Source of the DNA: Bordetella parapertussis
Lineage (GTDB): Bacteria > Pseudomonadota > Gammaproteobacteria > Burkholderiales > SG8-41
Reading direction: 5' to 3'
Assembly (NCBI GenBank): GCA_945906815.1
Contig: CAMDRT010000035.1
Coordinates: forward strand, 1-52,150
DNA length: 52,150 nt
Part shown: positions 40,651-48,780 of the stretch, piece after piece
How the letters are laid out: each line of letters opens with the position of its first letter
How positions within the stretch are numbered: the stretch's first letter is position 1
The notes under the pieces: generated by a model
Databases searched by the model: none
Seen by the model: only the letters and a program-made list of their open reading frames with translations
What the model was told of the DNA's origin: nothing
Position numbers and translations under genes: made by a program

Positions 40651-41994
40651 ATGACACCGATCACCCGCGAACTCGCCCGCTTTGCCGTCAATTCGACATT
40701 CGACGCCATGCCGGCAGCCGTGCAACACGAAGGGCTGCGCGCCTTGGTTAATTTCGTCGGCTGTGCAGCAGGCGGCGCATCAGAAGAAGTGGTCTCGAAA
40801 ATGATCGAAACCATGACCGAGTTCAACGGCAAAAATGACACCGTCGTCATCGGCCGCAATATCAAACTGGATGCGCTGAATGCGGCGCTGATCAATTCCC
40901 TGAGTTCAGCCGCGCTGGCGTTCAACGACACCCACTATGCCACCGTTGCCCACCCCACCAGTCCGGTCGGTGCGGCACTGGTGTCGATGGCGGCGCGGCA
41001 AAAAATCAGCGGCAAAGAACTGATACACGCCGTGGTGCTGGGTGACGAGATTCAATGCCGTATCGGCAATATCGTGGTGACGCCGCCGGCGGAGGTTTCC
41101 GTGGGGCTGTCGATGGCAGGCCTGGTCGGCTGCATCGGCGCGGCAGTGGCTGCCGCAAAGGTAATGAACTTCAATGAAGACCAGATGACCACTGCCATTG
41201 GCATTGCTGCCAATCAATCGGCGGGCTTACGTGAAGCCCATGCCACCATGTCAAGCTGGTTCACGCCCGGCAACGCGGGACGCGCGGGGCTGTGGGCGGC
41301 GCTGCTCGCGGCGCGCGGCTACACCTGCGCCGATACCATGATCGAAGGCGTGAAAGGTTTCGGCGTGTCGTTCGGGGTGCAGCCGCAAATGCAAGCTGCG
41401 CTCGACGGGCTGGGCACAAAATGGGAAATGCTGGATGTCGCCTACAAGCCCTATCCAAGCGGCTTTGTGATTCACCCAATAATCGATGCCTGCCTTGACA
41501 TGGTGGGCAAGCACCGCTTTGACGCACGCCAGATCGAGCGCGTGGAACTGACGGTAAACCCGCTGTGCGTGCAACTGTGCAACCGCCCTGCGCCCAAACT
41601 GCGCTCGCAGGCGATGGTGAGTTTTCCGCACTGGACCGCCGCCTGTCTGCTGCATAAAGCGGCCGGTCTGCCGCAAGTCACCGACGCCATGGTTCACGAC
41701 GCCGAGATGGCGGCGCTGCGCCTGAAAGTTGTCGCCACCGCCGATCCGAAAACCGCGCGCGAAGCAGCACACGTGAAAGTGGTGATGCAAGACGGCACGG
41801 TGTTTGAAGCGCATTGCGCCTATGCGCTAGGCACACAGGCGCGGCCGATGACCGATGCCGATATCTCCGAGAAAACGCGGCTGCAAATGGAAATCGTGTT
41901 CGACAAGGCGAAGGCGCAGCGCGCGGTGGATGCCTGCTGGCGCATCACCGAGGCAGCGGACGTGGCACCGTTTTTTGAGTCGCTGGGCGCGTAG
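40651..41994 (+). CDS. MmgE/PrpD family protein
   Basis: The predicted protein is 447 aa from the ATG at 40651. The family includes 2-methylcitrate dehydratase and cis-aconitate decarboxylase-like enzymes. Landmarks are the N-terminal helical part (LARFAVNSTFDAMPAAV, VNFVGCAAGGA), NDTHYATVAHPTSPVGAALVSMA near residue 92 with conserved Asp/His, and the KPYPSGFVIHPIIDACLDM segment near residue 268. The reaction is probably a dehydration or decarboxylation of a polycarboxylate, with substrate unknown. It is followed by a Bug receptor and a secreted hydrolase on the same strand. Confidence 0.88.
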   Translation: MTPITRELARFAVNSTFDAMPAAVQHEGLRALVNFVGCAAGGASEEVVSKMIETMTEFNGKNDTVVIGRNIKLDALNAALINSLSSAALAFNDTHYATVAHPTSPVGAALVSMAARQKISGKELIHAVVLGDEIQCRIGNIVVTPPAEVSVGLSMAGLVGCIGAAVAAAKVMNFNEDQMTTAIGIAANQSAGLREAHATMSSWFTPGNAGRAGLWAALLAARGYTCADTMIEGVKGFGVSFGVQPQMQAALDGLGTKWEMLDVAYKPYPSGFVIHPIIDACLDMVGKHRFDARQIERVELTVNPLCVQLCNRPAPKLRSQAMVSFPHWTAACLLHKAAGLPQVTDAMVHDAEMAALRLKVVATADPKTAREAAHVKVVMQDGTVFEAHCAYALGTQARPMTDADISEKTRLQMEIVFDKAKAQRAVDACWRITEAADVAPFFESLGA

Positions 41995-42026
41995 ACTTTC
42001 GAAGAGACTATTTGGAGACACTGCAC

Positions 42027-43046
42027 ATGACCCGCAAAAACAACTGTAAATATTTGTTTTCAAAAAACTATTGTTTGGCCGCCTGCGCCAGCGTGCTGCT
42101 GCTGGCAACGCCTGTGGCACTTGCACAAACCAACAACGCCCTCGCGCAACTGCTGCCGCAGCGGCCGATACTGATGATCGTGCCCAACGCGGCGGGCGGA
42201 CCTTCCGACTATATTGCGCGCGTCATAGTGCCCAAACTCAGCGAAGCCACGGGCCAAAACATCGTCGTCGACAATCGCGCCAGCGCCAACGGACTCACCG
42301 CAACCGAATACGCAGCCAAGGCGACGCCCAACGGTTCGGTACTCGCCGTGGGAAACACCGGCACGCATGCGATCAACGCCACGCTGTATAAAAAGCCGCT
42401 CTACGACCCGGTGCGCGACTTTGCGCCGGTGGCGGCGGTGGTATCCAGCAATTTGGTGTTGGTGATTAATGCCAAGTCGCCGCTGGCGAGTCTCAGAGAC
42501 TTCATTGCACTGGCGAAAAAACATCCGGGCACGGTAAACCTCGGCATCGCCGGCGCCACCGGCGAGATCGCCACCAATGCGCTCAAACTCGCCGCAGGTA
42601 TTGAACTCAACAACATCCCCTACAAAGGCGGCGTGCCGGCGATGATCGCTGTCATGTCGGGCGAAATACAGGCGACCATCACCACCTCCGCCGGGGCCAT
42701 CACCCAGGTTGAATCCGGCAAGCTGCGCGCCATCGGTGTCACCGGCGCGCACCGCGACGTGAAATATCCGGGGGTACCGACATTCATGGAAAGCGGCGTC
42801 GAAGGCTATGCGATAGACATGTGGTTCGGCCTGTTCGCGCCGGCGAAAACACCAGCGCGCATTGTGCAGGCCTACCATCGCGAAATCACGCGCATCGTCG
42901 CGTTGCCCGAAATCAGGGACAGACTGCTGGCGCAGGGCTACGAAATCCTCGACAGCACGCCCGAACAATTCGCCGCTATGGTCAAGCGCGACACCGACAA
43001 ATACCGCAAGATCATTGTGGATTCAAAAATGCAGCAGTTGGAATAG
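42027..43046 (+). CDS. Bug-type (TTT family) substrate-binding protein 3
   Basis: The predicted protein is 339 aa from the ATG at 42027 (GGAGA 8 bp upstream). An AT-rich start encodes a signal peptide ending near VALAQT. The Bug motifs are PILMIVPNAAGGPSDYIARVI and VVDNRASANGLTATEYAAKATPNG. The usual PGGxxD is modified to NAAGGPSD. It is located between the PrpD-family gene (32 bp) and the alpha/beta hydrolase gene (25 bp), implying an operon in which the hydrolase releases, the receptor captures and the PrpD enzyme transforms a compound (inference). Confidence 0.9.
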   Translation: MTRKNNCKYLFSKNYCLAACASVLLLATPVALAQTNNALAQLLPQRPILMIVPNAAGGPSDYIARVIVPKLSEATGQNIVVDNRASANGLTATEYAAKATPNGSVLAVGNTGTHAINATLYKKPLYDPVRDFAPVAAVVSSNLVLVINAKSPLASLRDFIALAKKHPGTVNLGIAGATGEIATNALKLAAGIELNNIPYKGGVPAMIAVMSGEIQATITTSAGAITQVESGKLRAIGVTGAHRDVKYPGVPTFMESGVEGYAIDMWFGLFAPAKTPARIVQAYHREITRIVALPEIRDRLLAQGYEILDSTPEQFAAMVKRDTDKYRKIIVDSKMQQLE

Positions 43047-43071
43047 TGCCTATTATTTTCTGGGGCCGGCT

Positions 43072-45225
43072 ATGCCACGGATAACACTTGCGCGCACGGG
43101 TGTGATGACGGGCCTCACGCTGGCCGCACTGATGCTGTGCGCCCCACCTGCACTGGCGCGCATCACCAAAATCATCATCGACGAAACAGTATCACCCGCG
43201 TTTTGCAAGGGCACAGCCTGCGCCACATATGGCGACGCCGGCCACTACGAGCAAATCTCTGGCCGCGCTTTCGGTGAACTCGATCCGGCTGATGCGCTGA
43301 ACAAAATTATTCAGGACATCGAACTGGCGCAAGACGCGGACGGCAAGGTGCGCTATGTCGCCACCTTCGTTATTACCAAGCCTGTCGACATGAGCAAGGC
43401 CAGCGGCCTGCTGTGGCATGACGTACCCAATCGCGGCAGACCAGTCACACCGGGCACCCTGGAGCGCGGTTTTGGCGATGTGGGACTGGCGAGCGCGTGG
43501 CAGGGCGACAACGCCGGCATGAGCGCCGCTCTCGGCACGACGGTGCGCGCAACGATGGCCGCGGGCGCCAATCACTGGCTACAAATTCCCGTGGCAAAAA
43601 ACGCGGATGGCTCGCCGGTCACAGGCCAGGTGTTCGGCCGTATCATCAATCGTGCCGGCTTGAAGGCACAAGCGTTGATGGTGCAGACCAATCCCCTGCC
43701 CTATATGCCCGCGACGCTGGATACCGCGAAAGCCACACTGGTGTCGCGCGATCACGAAACAATAGACGGCAAGGTCAGCGGCGAAACACCGATCACCAGC
43801 GGCGACTGGCAATTCTGCGGCGGCGGCACCTACGATGCGCCGTTGCCGCTGCTGCAACTGCCGGTGCAGATCTGTCTGAAGGGCGGCTTCCATCCAGCCA
43901 AGCTGTATCAAGTGGTGTACATCGCGAAAGACCCCTACGTGCTCGGCATCGGCTTTGCTGCCTGGCGTGACGTCGCCTCGTTTTTCAGATTTGCAAAGCA
44001 GGATGATAGTGGCACAGTGAATCCGCTGGCAGGGCATATCCAATCGAGCATCGCGCGCGGGCGTTCACAATCGGGCAATTACCTCAGAGGCTGGCTGCAT
44101 TCAGGCTTCAATCAGGATGTAGCCAAACGCCAGGTACACGACGGCCTGTGGCCCATCATCGCCGGCCGCCGCATTGCGCTGAATTTTCGCTGGGCGCAGC
44201 CCGACGGCGTCATGGAGCTCTATCAGGCCGGCAGCGAGGGGCCGCAGTGGTGGGTGCCGTATCCTGATCCAGCGCGCGGTTTGCCCGAGCGCAGCATGCT
44301 TGAGCGTTGTCACGCTACCAACACCTGCCCCAAAATCATCGAGCACTTTGGCAGCGCCGAAATCTGGGCGCTGCGGCTGGGTCCTGCATGGGTGGGCACC
44401 AATCGCAAGGAGGACACACGGCTGCCCGGCAATGTGCGCCGCTATTACATCGCGAGCAGCTCGCACGGCGGCGGTGCTGGGGGCTTTGACAGCAGCCTGC
44501 CCGGCGCAGGCGTATCCGGCAAGCCGGTGCAATGTCCCGGCAACAACTTCGGCAGCGCCGAGCTCCCCGCCAACCCCATGCCGTACACGCAGACCACGAA
44601 CGCATTGACGGTACATTTTCGCAACTGGGTGATGCGCAACACGCCACCGCCCGCCAGCCGCTATCCGACCTTGCGTGAACGTCAACTGGTGGAAGCCAAC
44701 AAGGCCGCAATGGGCTTTCCGACGATACCGGGCTTGCGTGCAACCGCGCCGGAGCCGGGGTTCATCAATCCGCTGCTGGATTACGACTGGGGACCCGGCT
44801 TCAATCCCAACGACGGCACCGGCGTACCCAGCAACGCGCCGCCACGCATCAAGCAGGTCATCAGCACGCTGGTGCCCAAGGTCGACGCCGACGGTAACGA
44901 AGTCGGCGGCGTGCCGGTGGTGCTACGCGACGCCCCGCTTGGCACCTACCTCGGCTGGAACATCACTGCCGGCGGCGAACGTCCGTTCCATCAGGGCCAG
45001 CTTTGCGCCTACGCCGGCGGCATGATTCCGTTCGCGACGACCAAAGCCGAGCGCGCCGCCAACGGCGACCCGCGTCTGTCACTGGAAGAACGCTACGGCG
45101 ATCATGCGGGATACGTTGCCGCAGTCCGAAAAGCGGTGGCCCATGCCGTAACACAGGGATTTTTATTGCCGCAGGATGCGGACGCTTTGATGGCGGCGGC
45201 CGAGAACAGCAGGGTGCTCAGGTAG
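43072..45225 (+). CDS. Secreted alpha/beta-hydrolase domain protein
   Basis: The predicted protein is 717 aa from the ATG at 43072. A signal peptide (LTLAALMLCAPPALA) marks export. The nucleophile elbow is GRSQSGNYLRGWLH (Ser in GxSxG) near residue 330, in the Abhydrolase_10-type family of large hydrolases with unknown substrates. SSSHGGGAGGF near residue 465 resembles the family's conserved histidine region. Several Cys residues (CKGTACATYGD, CHATNTCPK) suggest disulfides in the mature protein. It is the last gene of the PrpD-Bug-hydrolase group. Confidence 0.82.
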   Translation: MPRITLARTGVMTGLTLAALMLCAPPALARITKIIIDETVSPAFCKGTACATYGDAGHYEQISGRAFGELDPADALNKIIQDIELAQDADGKVRYVATFVITKPVDMSKASGLLWHDVPNRGRPVTPGTLERGFGDVGLASAWQGDNAGMSAALGTTVRATMAAGANHWLQIPVAKNADGSPVTGQVFGRIINRAGLKAQALMVQTNPLPYMPATLDTAKATLVSRDHETIDGKVSGETPITSGDWQFCGGGTYDAPLPLLQLPVQICLKGGFHPAKLYQVVYIAKDPYVLGIGFAAWRDVASFFRFAKQDDSGTVNPLAGHIQSSIARGRSQSGNYLRGWLHSGFNQDVAKRQVHDGLWPIIAGRRIALNFRWAQPDGVMELYQAGSEGPQWWVPYPDPARGLPERSMLERCHATNTCPKIIEHFGSAEIWALRLGPAWVGTNRKEDTRLPGNVRRYYIASSSHGGGAGGFDSSLPGAGVSGKPVQCPGNNFGSAELPANPMPYTQTTNALTVHFRNWVMRNTPPPASRYPTLRERQLVEANKAAMGFPTIPGLRATAPEPGFINPLLDYDWGPGFNPNDGTGVPSNAPPRIKQVISTLVPKVDADGNEVGGVPVVLRDAPLGTYLGWNITAGGERPFHQGQLCAYAGGMIPFATTKAERAANGDPRLSLEERYGDHAGYVAAVRKAVAHAVTQGFLLPQDADALMAAAENSRVLR

Positions 45226-45237
45226 TTCCAATGTGAT

Positions 45238-45245
45238 GCGCTAAC
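45238..45245. repeat. GCGCTAAC, left copy of a short direct repeat
   Basis: This 8-mer recurs at 45915-45922. The two copies bracket the integrase fragment and the brnTA module and may mark an insertion, although an 8-bp match can be chance. Confidence 0.25.
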
Positions 45246-45276
45246 TGGCATCATCAATCGCGGATGGATGCTGGCC

Positions 45277-45366
45277 AAAATGCGTCAACAGGGACTCGAC
45301 TTCGGGTGCCCCCATCCCGCGCGCGTGCCGCAGGCCATGAAAACGTATGAAAAACCGCACCCAAGT
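45277..45366 (-). pseudogene. Fragment of an integron-type tyrosine integrase (IntI N-terminal region)
   Basis: On the minus strand this stretch translates to WVRFFIRFHGLRHARGMG followed by APEVESLLTHF. It aligns with the N-terminal core-binding region of IntI1 (WVRAFIRFHGVRHPATLG, then SSEVEAFLSWL), about 16 of 29 residues identical as I remember IntI1. Sequence on both sides is not integrase-like and the frame stops at 45241, so only about 30 codons survive. The fragment points away from brnT, the geometry of an integron integrase and its cassettes. Only the surviving piece is annotated. Confidence 0.6.
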
Positions 45367-45371
45367 AAGCG

Positions 45372-45400
45372 TTGACGAGTATGCATAACATACATATACT
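45372..45400 (+). promoter_or_regulatory. brnTA promoter with operator in the spacer
   Basis: TTGACG (45372-45377) and TATACT (45395-45400) are separated by exactly 17 bp, a strong sigma-70 promoter. Within the spacer GTATG (45379-45383) and CATAC (45389-45393) form an inverted repeat, a likely BrnA operator. The brnT GTG begins only 6 bp after the -10, so the transcript may be leaderless. Confidence 0.75.
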
Positions 45401-45406
45401 GATTCC

Positions 45407-45679
45407 GTGTCCGCCGATTTCGACCCGAAAAAGGATGCCGCAAACATCAGGAAGCACCGCGTGTCGCTCTCCGCGGGCGACGGCGTGCTGAATGATCCCC
45501 TTGCGCTTACCGTGGAAGATGACGCCGCTGAAGACGAACAGCGCTTCGTCACTATTGGAACGAATGTTTTCGGGTCGTTGATGGTTGTGGTTCACACTCC
45601 CCGGGGTGATAGAACGCGAGCCATCTCTGTGCGGAAAGCAGACCCCAAAGAACGGAGAAACTATGAAAAAAGTGTATGA
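45407..45679 (+). CDS. brnT: BrnT family ribonuclease toxin
   Basis: The predicted protein is 90 aa. BrnT is a RelE-fold ribonuclease neutralised by BrnA. The N-terminal motif FDPKKDAANIRKHRVSLS and the C-terminal RAISVRKADPKERRNYEK are the BrnT hallmarks, with catalytic Arg/Lys residues in the latter. The start is GTG immediately downstream of the promoter. It overlaps brnA by 17 bp. The operon lies directly beside an integrase fragment. Confidence 0.92.
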   Translation: MSADFDPKKDAANIRKHRVSLSAGDGVLNDPLALTVEDDAAEDEQRFVTIGTNVFGSLMVVVHTPRGDRTRAISVRKADPKERRNYEKSV

Positions 45680-45914
45680 CTTCTCCAAAGGTAGGCGCGG
45701 CGCAGTAGTTCCGACCAGCGGGAAGACGCGCATCACCATCTACATGGATGACGTGATTCTCAAGCACTTTAAGGCTCAGTCAGAAAAGACCGGCAAGGGC
45801 TATCAGACACTGATCAACGAGGTATTGAAGTCCCACCTTGGGCTTGCTGATCAATCCGTAACTCCAGAGCTCGTGCGTAAGATCGTGCGTGAAGAGCTCG
45901 CGGCGCACGGTTAA
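45663..45914 (+). CDS. brnA: BrnA family antitoxin
   Basis: The predicted protein is 83 aa. The N-terminal part contacts toxin and the central TRITIYMDDVILKHFKAQSEKTGKGYQTLINEVLKSHL is the ribbon-helix-helix domain. The C-terminus extends to PELVRKIVREEL. BrnA binds BrnT and represses the operon. ATG at 45663 lies inside the end of brnT, giving translational coupling. Confidence 0.92.
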   Translation: MKKVYDFSKGRRGAVVPTSGKTRITIYMDDVILKHFKAQSEKTGKGYQTLINEVLKSHLGLADQSVTPELVRKIVREELAAHG

Positions 45915-45953
45915 GCGCTAACCCGGCGGCGAACACGAACGCGCGCGGAGTGT

Positions 45954-45999
45954 CTTTTGTTATCGCACGATAACGAAAGCGTTGACCCCATTGTGGGGT
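45954..45999. promoter_or_regulatory. Two consecutive palindromes upstream of the metallopeptidase gene
   Basis: CTTTTGTTATCG (45954-45965) and CGATAACGAAAG (45968-45979) form a 12-bp inverted repeat with one mismatch and a 2-bp centre, too tight for a hairpin and more like a DNA operator. Directly after it, ACCCCA TTG TGGGGT (45985-45999) is a perfect 6-bp hairpin. The following text AATGCAAGACCTGACCCTA (46029-46047) resembles a recurrent intergenic repeat, from memory. Confidence 0.5.
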
Positions 46000-46061
46000 G
46001 AGCAGGTTGATCGCAAAGCTGGAGGCAAAATGCAAGACCTGACCCTATCCACACTCAGTCC

Positions 46062-46847
46062 ATGTGCGCGCTGCCCCGTGCGTTGATCATTGCTGCCTGG
46101 TTCATCGCCGTCTTAGCTGCGCCGCTTGGGTACGGTCAGGGGCGCAGTGCTACGCCGGACGAACAGGTCGTTCAGGAAGCACAACTTGTTGCCTCGGGCG
46201 CTCGCATCGATCTCTTTCAGCACGGTCTGGTGGTCGATCCGGCCCTGGTTGAATTGGCAGAACGTGCGCTCACTCGTATGGAGAAGCTGCTTGGCCAACG
46301 GCTTGACGAGTCAACGCTAGGCCCACGAATCCGTATTTATGTCACGGCTGGAACCACAGTGTCCCACGTCTGGCGCGGGTACGAGCACCCGAGTGATCCG
46401 AAGGCAATGCTGTTTCTTAACCCCAGAGTTGCGCAACTTGCGCTGAGCGGAACTAATGCTACTTACGCGCATGAACTAGCGCATCTGCTTACATGGCGTT
46501 ACTACAGCCACACGCTGCGCGAGGGTGTGGCCGATTATCTGGCGTTACGAATTCATCCCGGCGCCGGGGTAGGCCCCAATATCGCGGGCTACGCTTCCCC
46601 GCCTACCGTGCCGCCGGAGGTCGACGAGTACCTCGGTACCACTCGTGCGCCTCCGAGCGCGGTCAGAAGTGAAATCCAGTTTCGTCGGGCTTACTACTTT
46701 GCAAGTTATCGGTTCGTGCGTTTTTTAATCGAGCGTGCTGGTATGGCCACCTTTATGGAGCTATACAACGCCAGAGATCCGGAGCGCGAATTCTTGCGCT
46801 TGTACGGAGCGAGCCGCACAGAGCTGGTGGCGGCCGCTGCGAAATGA
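46062..46847 (+). CDS. Secreted metallopeptidase-like protein (HExxH)
   Basis: The predicted protein is 261 aa. A signal peptide (LIIAAWFIAVLAAPLGYGQG) is followed by a short alpha/beta domain and the zinc motif HELAH (His137, Glu138, His141) with a downstream Glu154 in LREGVADYLAL, a gluzincin-type arrangement resembling peptidase MA-like proteins. The remainder (YYFASYRFVRFLIERAGMATFMELY) is typical of that group. The substrate is unknown. The gene is single, separated by 214 bp from the TPP-enzyme operon. Confidence 0.75.
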   Translation: MCALPRALIIAAWFIAVLAAPLGYGQGRSATPDEQVVQEAQLVASGARIDLFQHGLVVDPALVELAERALTRMEKLLGQRLDESTLGPRIRIYVTAGTTVSHVWRGYEHPSDPKAMLFLNPRVAQLALSGTNATYAHELAHLLTWRYYSHTLREGVADYLALRIHPGAGVGPNIAGYASPPTVPPEVDEYLGTTRAPPSAVRSEIQFRRAYYFASYRFVRFLIERAGMATFMELYNARDPEREFLRLYGASRTELVAAAAK

Positions 46848-46901
46848 TCGCTCACCTGCCATTTGAGACGGACCTTCGCCAGGGCAAGAGACAAGGGTAA
46901 A

Positions 46902-46931
46902 GTAGAGAGCAGGCTCTCGCCTGCCCTCTAC
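46902..46931 (+). terminator. Hairpin after the metallopeptidase gene
   Basis: Arms of 13 nt (46902-46914 and 46919-46931) pair at 12 of 13 positions around TCTC. There is no clear T-run after it. A 9-bp tandem repeat (TATACGCTG twice, 46938-46955) follows directly. Confidence 0.5.
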
Positions 46932-47062
46932 TCTACCTATACGCTGTATACGCTGGACCTTATTCGGTAGCCTCACCACTTGTGATAACCTTTCACTCCC
47001 GCGCGTCCTGCGCGGTTTGAATTCGTAACGCCCGCATTCGTAACAAACACCCCGGAGAAATT

Positions 47063-48748
47063 ATGCCCCCCAGCGCACAGCCCCGCCAGCGCACCGGCGC
47101 TCAATTGCTCGTCGATGCACTCATCGTTCACGGCGCCGACACCGCGTTCGGCGTGCCCGGTGAATCCTATCTGGCGGTGCTCGACGCCATGCACGACGTT
47201 GAAGACAAATTCAAATTCGTGATCTGCCGCCAGGAAGGCGGTGCCTCCAATATGGCGGACGCCTATGGCAAACTCACCGGGCGTCCGGGCATCTGTTTTG
47301 TCACACGCGGCCCCGGCGCCAGCAATGCGGCCGTCGGCATCCACACGGCGTTTCAGGATTCGACGCCGCTGATACTGTTTATCGGCCAGGTCGATAGCGA
47401 GGTGGTCGAGCGCGAGGCGTTTCAGGAGGTGGATTACCGCCGCATGTATGGGCAGATGGCGAAATGGGTGGCCAGCATCGATCGCGCCGACCGCGTGCAG
47501 GAAATGATCAGTCATGCGTTTCACATCGCCACCTCGGGCCGCCCCGGCCCAGTGGTGCTGGCATTGCCCGAGGACATGCAGATACAAACCGCCCGCGAAA
47601 TCGAGCTCGCCTGCTATCAGCGCATCGCCGCAAACCCCGGCGAAGGCGATATGCACCGGCTGCGCGACCTGCTGTCGAAGGCCAAAAAACCGATGGTTAT
47701 CCTCGGCGGCGGTGGCTGGAACAAAAAGGGCTGCGAGGATTTTCTTGCCTTTGCCCAGGCCTACAATCTGCCGGTGGCGTGCTCGTACCGTGCGCAGGAC
47801 ATGATCGACAATCGCGACGCGCATTATGTGGGCGATGTGGCGGTGGGTCTGAATCCCGCACTCGCCGCGCGCATACAAGGCTGTGACCTGTTGATCGCCA
47901 TCGGTTCGCGACTGGGCGAGTGGACCACCGTAAACTACTCGCTGATCGACATCCCGCGACCGAAACAAAAATTTGTCCACATCTACAGCGGTGCCGAGGA
48001 GCTGGGGCGCGTGTATCAGGGGGATTTGCTGATGCATTCCGGCATGCCCGAATTCGCCGCCGCCGCACGCAAACTGCCGCCGTTAAAACCCGCGTGGGAC
48101 GAGTGGACAGCAGGCGCGCGCGCCGACTACGAGGCGTGGCAGCTGCCGGTAACGGTGCCGGGCAAGGTCAACATGAGCGAAATTGTGCTGTGGCTCAACC
48201 AGCGCCTGCCGCCGGAATCGATCATCACCAACGGTGCGGGAAATTTTTCGCTGTGGGTGCATCGCTTCTATCGTTATCCTGGCTTTCGCACGCAACTTGC
48301 GCCCACCAGCGGTGCGATGGGCTACGGCGTGCCCTCTGCCGTCGGCGCCAAAATCGTCCATCCGCAACGGCCGGTGGTGTCATTTTCCGGCGACGGCGAC
48401 TTCCTGATGAACGGGCAGGAGCTCGCCACTGCCATGCAATACGACGCCAAGGTCATTTTCATCGTGGTGAATAACGGCATGTACGGCACCATCCGCATGC
48501 ATCAGGAACGGCACTACCCCACGCGCATCAGCGGCACCATGCTGAAAAACCCGGATTTCGCCGCGTTGGCCCGCGCCTACGGCCTGCACGGTGAAATCGT
48601 CGAAACCACCGCGGATTTCGAAGCCGCCTTTGAGCGCGCGTGGAACGCCAACACCGCTGCGCTGATCGAAGTGCGCATCGATCCCGATGCCATCACGCCG
48701 CGTGCGACGCTGTCGTCTATCACTGCAGAAGCACTTAAAAACAAATAG
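47063..48748 (+). CDS. Thiamine pyrophosphate enzyme, acetolactate-synthase-like
   Basis: The predicted protein is 561 aa with the three-domain TPP fold. The N-terminal Pyr domain starts TGAQLLVDALIVHGADTAFGVPGES with the catalytic Glu58 in CRQEGGAS. The central domain and the C-terminal PP domain carry the thiamine motif SFSGDGDFLMNGQELATAMQ and VNNGMYG (Asp and Asn ligands of Mg2+). The group includes acetolactate synthase, glyoxylate carboligase and oxalyl-CoA decarboxylase-like enzymes; I cannot assign one from sequence. A GGAG ribosome binding site precedes the ATG. It heads a four-gene unit whose last gene is a CoA-transferase. Confidence 0.88.
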   Translation: MPPSAQPRQRTGAQLLVDALIVHGADTAFGVPGESYLAVLDAMHDVEDKFKFVICRQEGGASNMADAYGKLTGRPGICFVTRGPGASNAAVGIHTAFQDSTPLILFIGQVDSEVVEREAFQEVDYRRMYGQMAKWVASIDRADRVQEMISHAFHIATSGRPGPVVLALPEDMQIQTAREIELACYQRIAANPGEGDMHRLRDLLSKAKKPMVILGGGGWNKKGCEDFLAFAQAYNLPVACSYRAQDMIDNRDAHYVGDVAVGLNPALAARIQGCDLLIAIGSRLGEWTTVNYSLIDIPRPKQKFVHIYSGAEELGRVYQGDLLMHSGMPEFAAAARKLPPLKPAWDEWTAGARADYEAWQLPVTVPGKVNMSEIVLWLNQRLPPESIITNGAGNFSLWVHRFYRYPGFRTQLAPTSGAMGYGVPSAVGAKIVHPQRPVVSFSGDGDFLMNGQELATAMQYDAKVIFIVVNNGMYGTIRMHQERHYPTRISGTMLKNPDFAALARAYGLHGEIVETTADFEAAFERAWNANTAALIEVRIDPDAITPRATLSSITAEALKNK

Positions 48749-48780
48749 CCATAGGTCATTGGACTACAAACCCGTATCAA

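Noticed and set aside
45911..46000. attC recombination site after brnA
   Set aside because: GCGCTAAC resembles an inverse core site but no matching GTTRRRY core site with complementary L boxes was found.
46973..48037. 354-codon minus-strand frame opposite the TPP enzyme
   Set aside because: Antisense to a gene with all TPP-enzyme motifs; the translation is His/Arg/Ala-rich with no motif.
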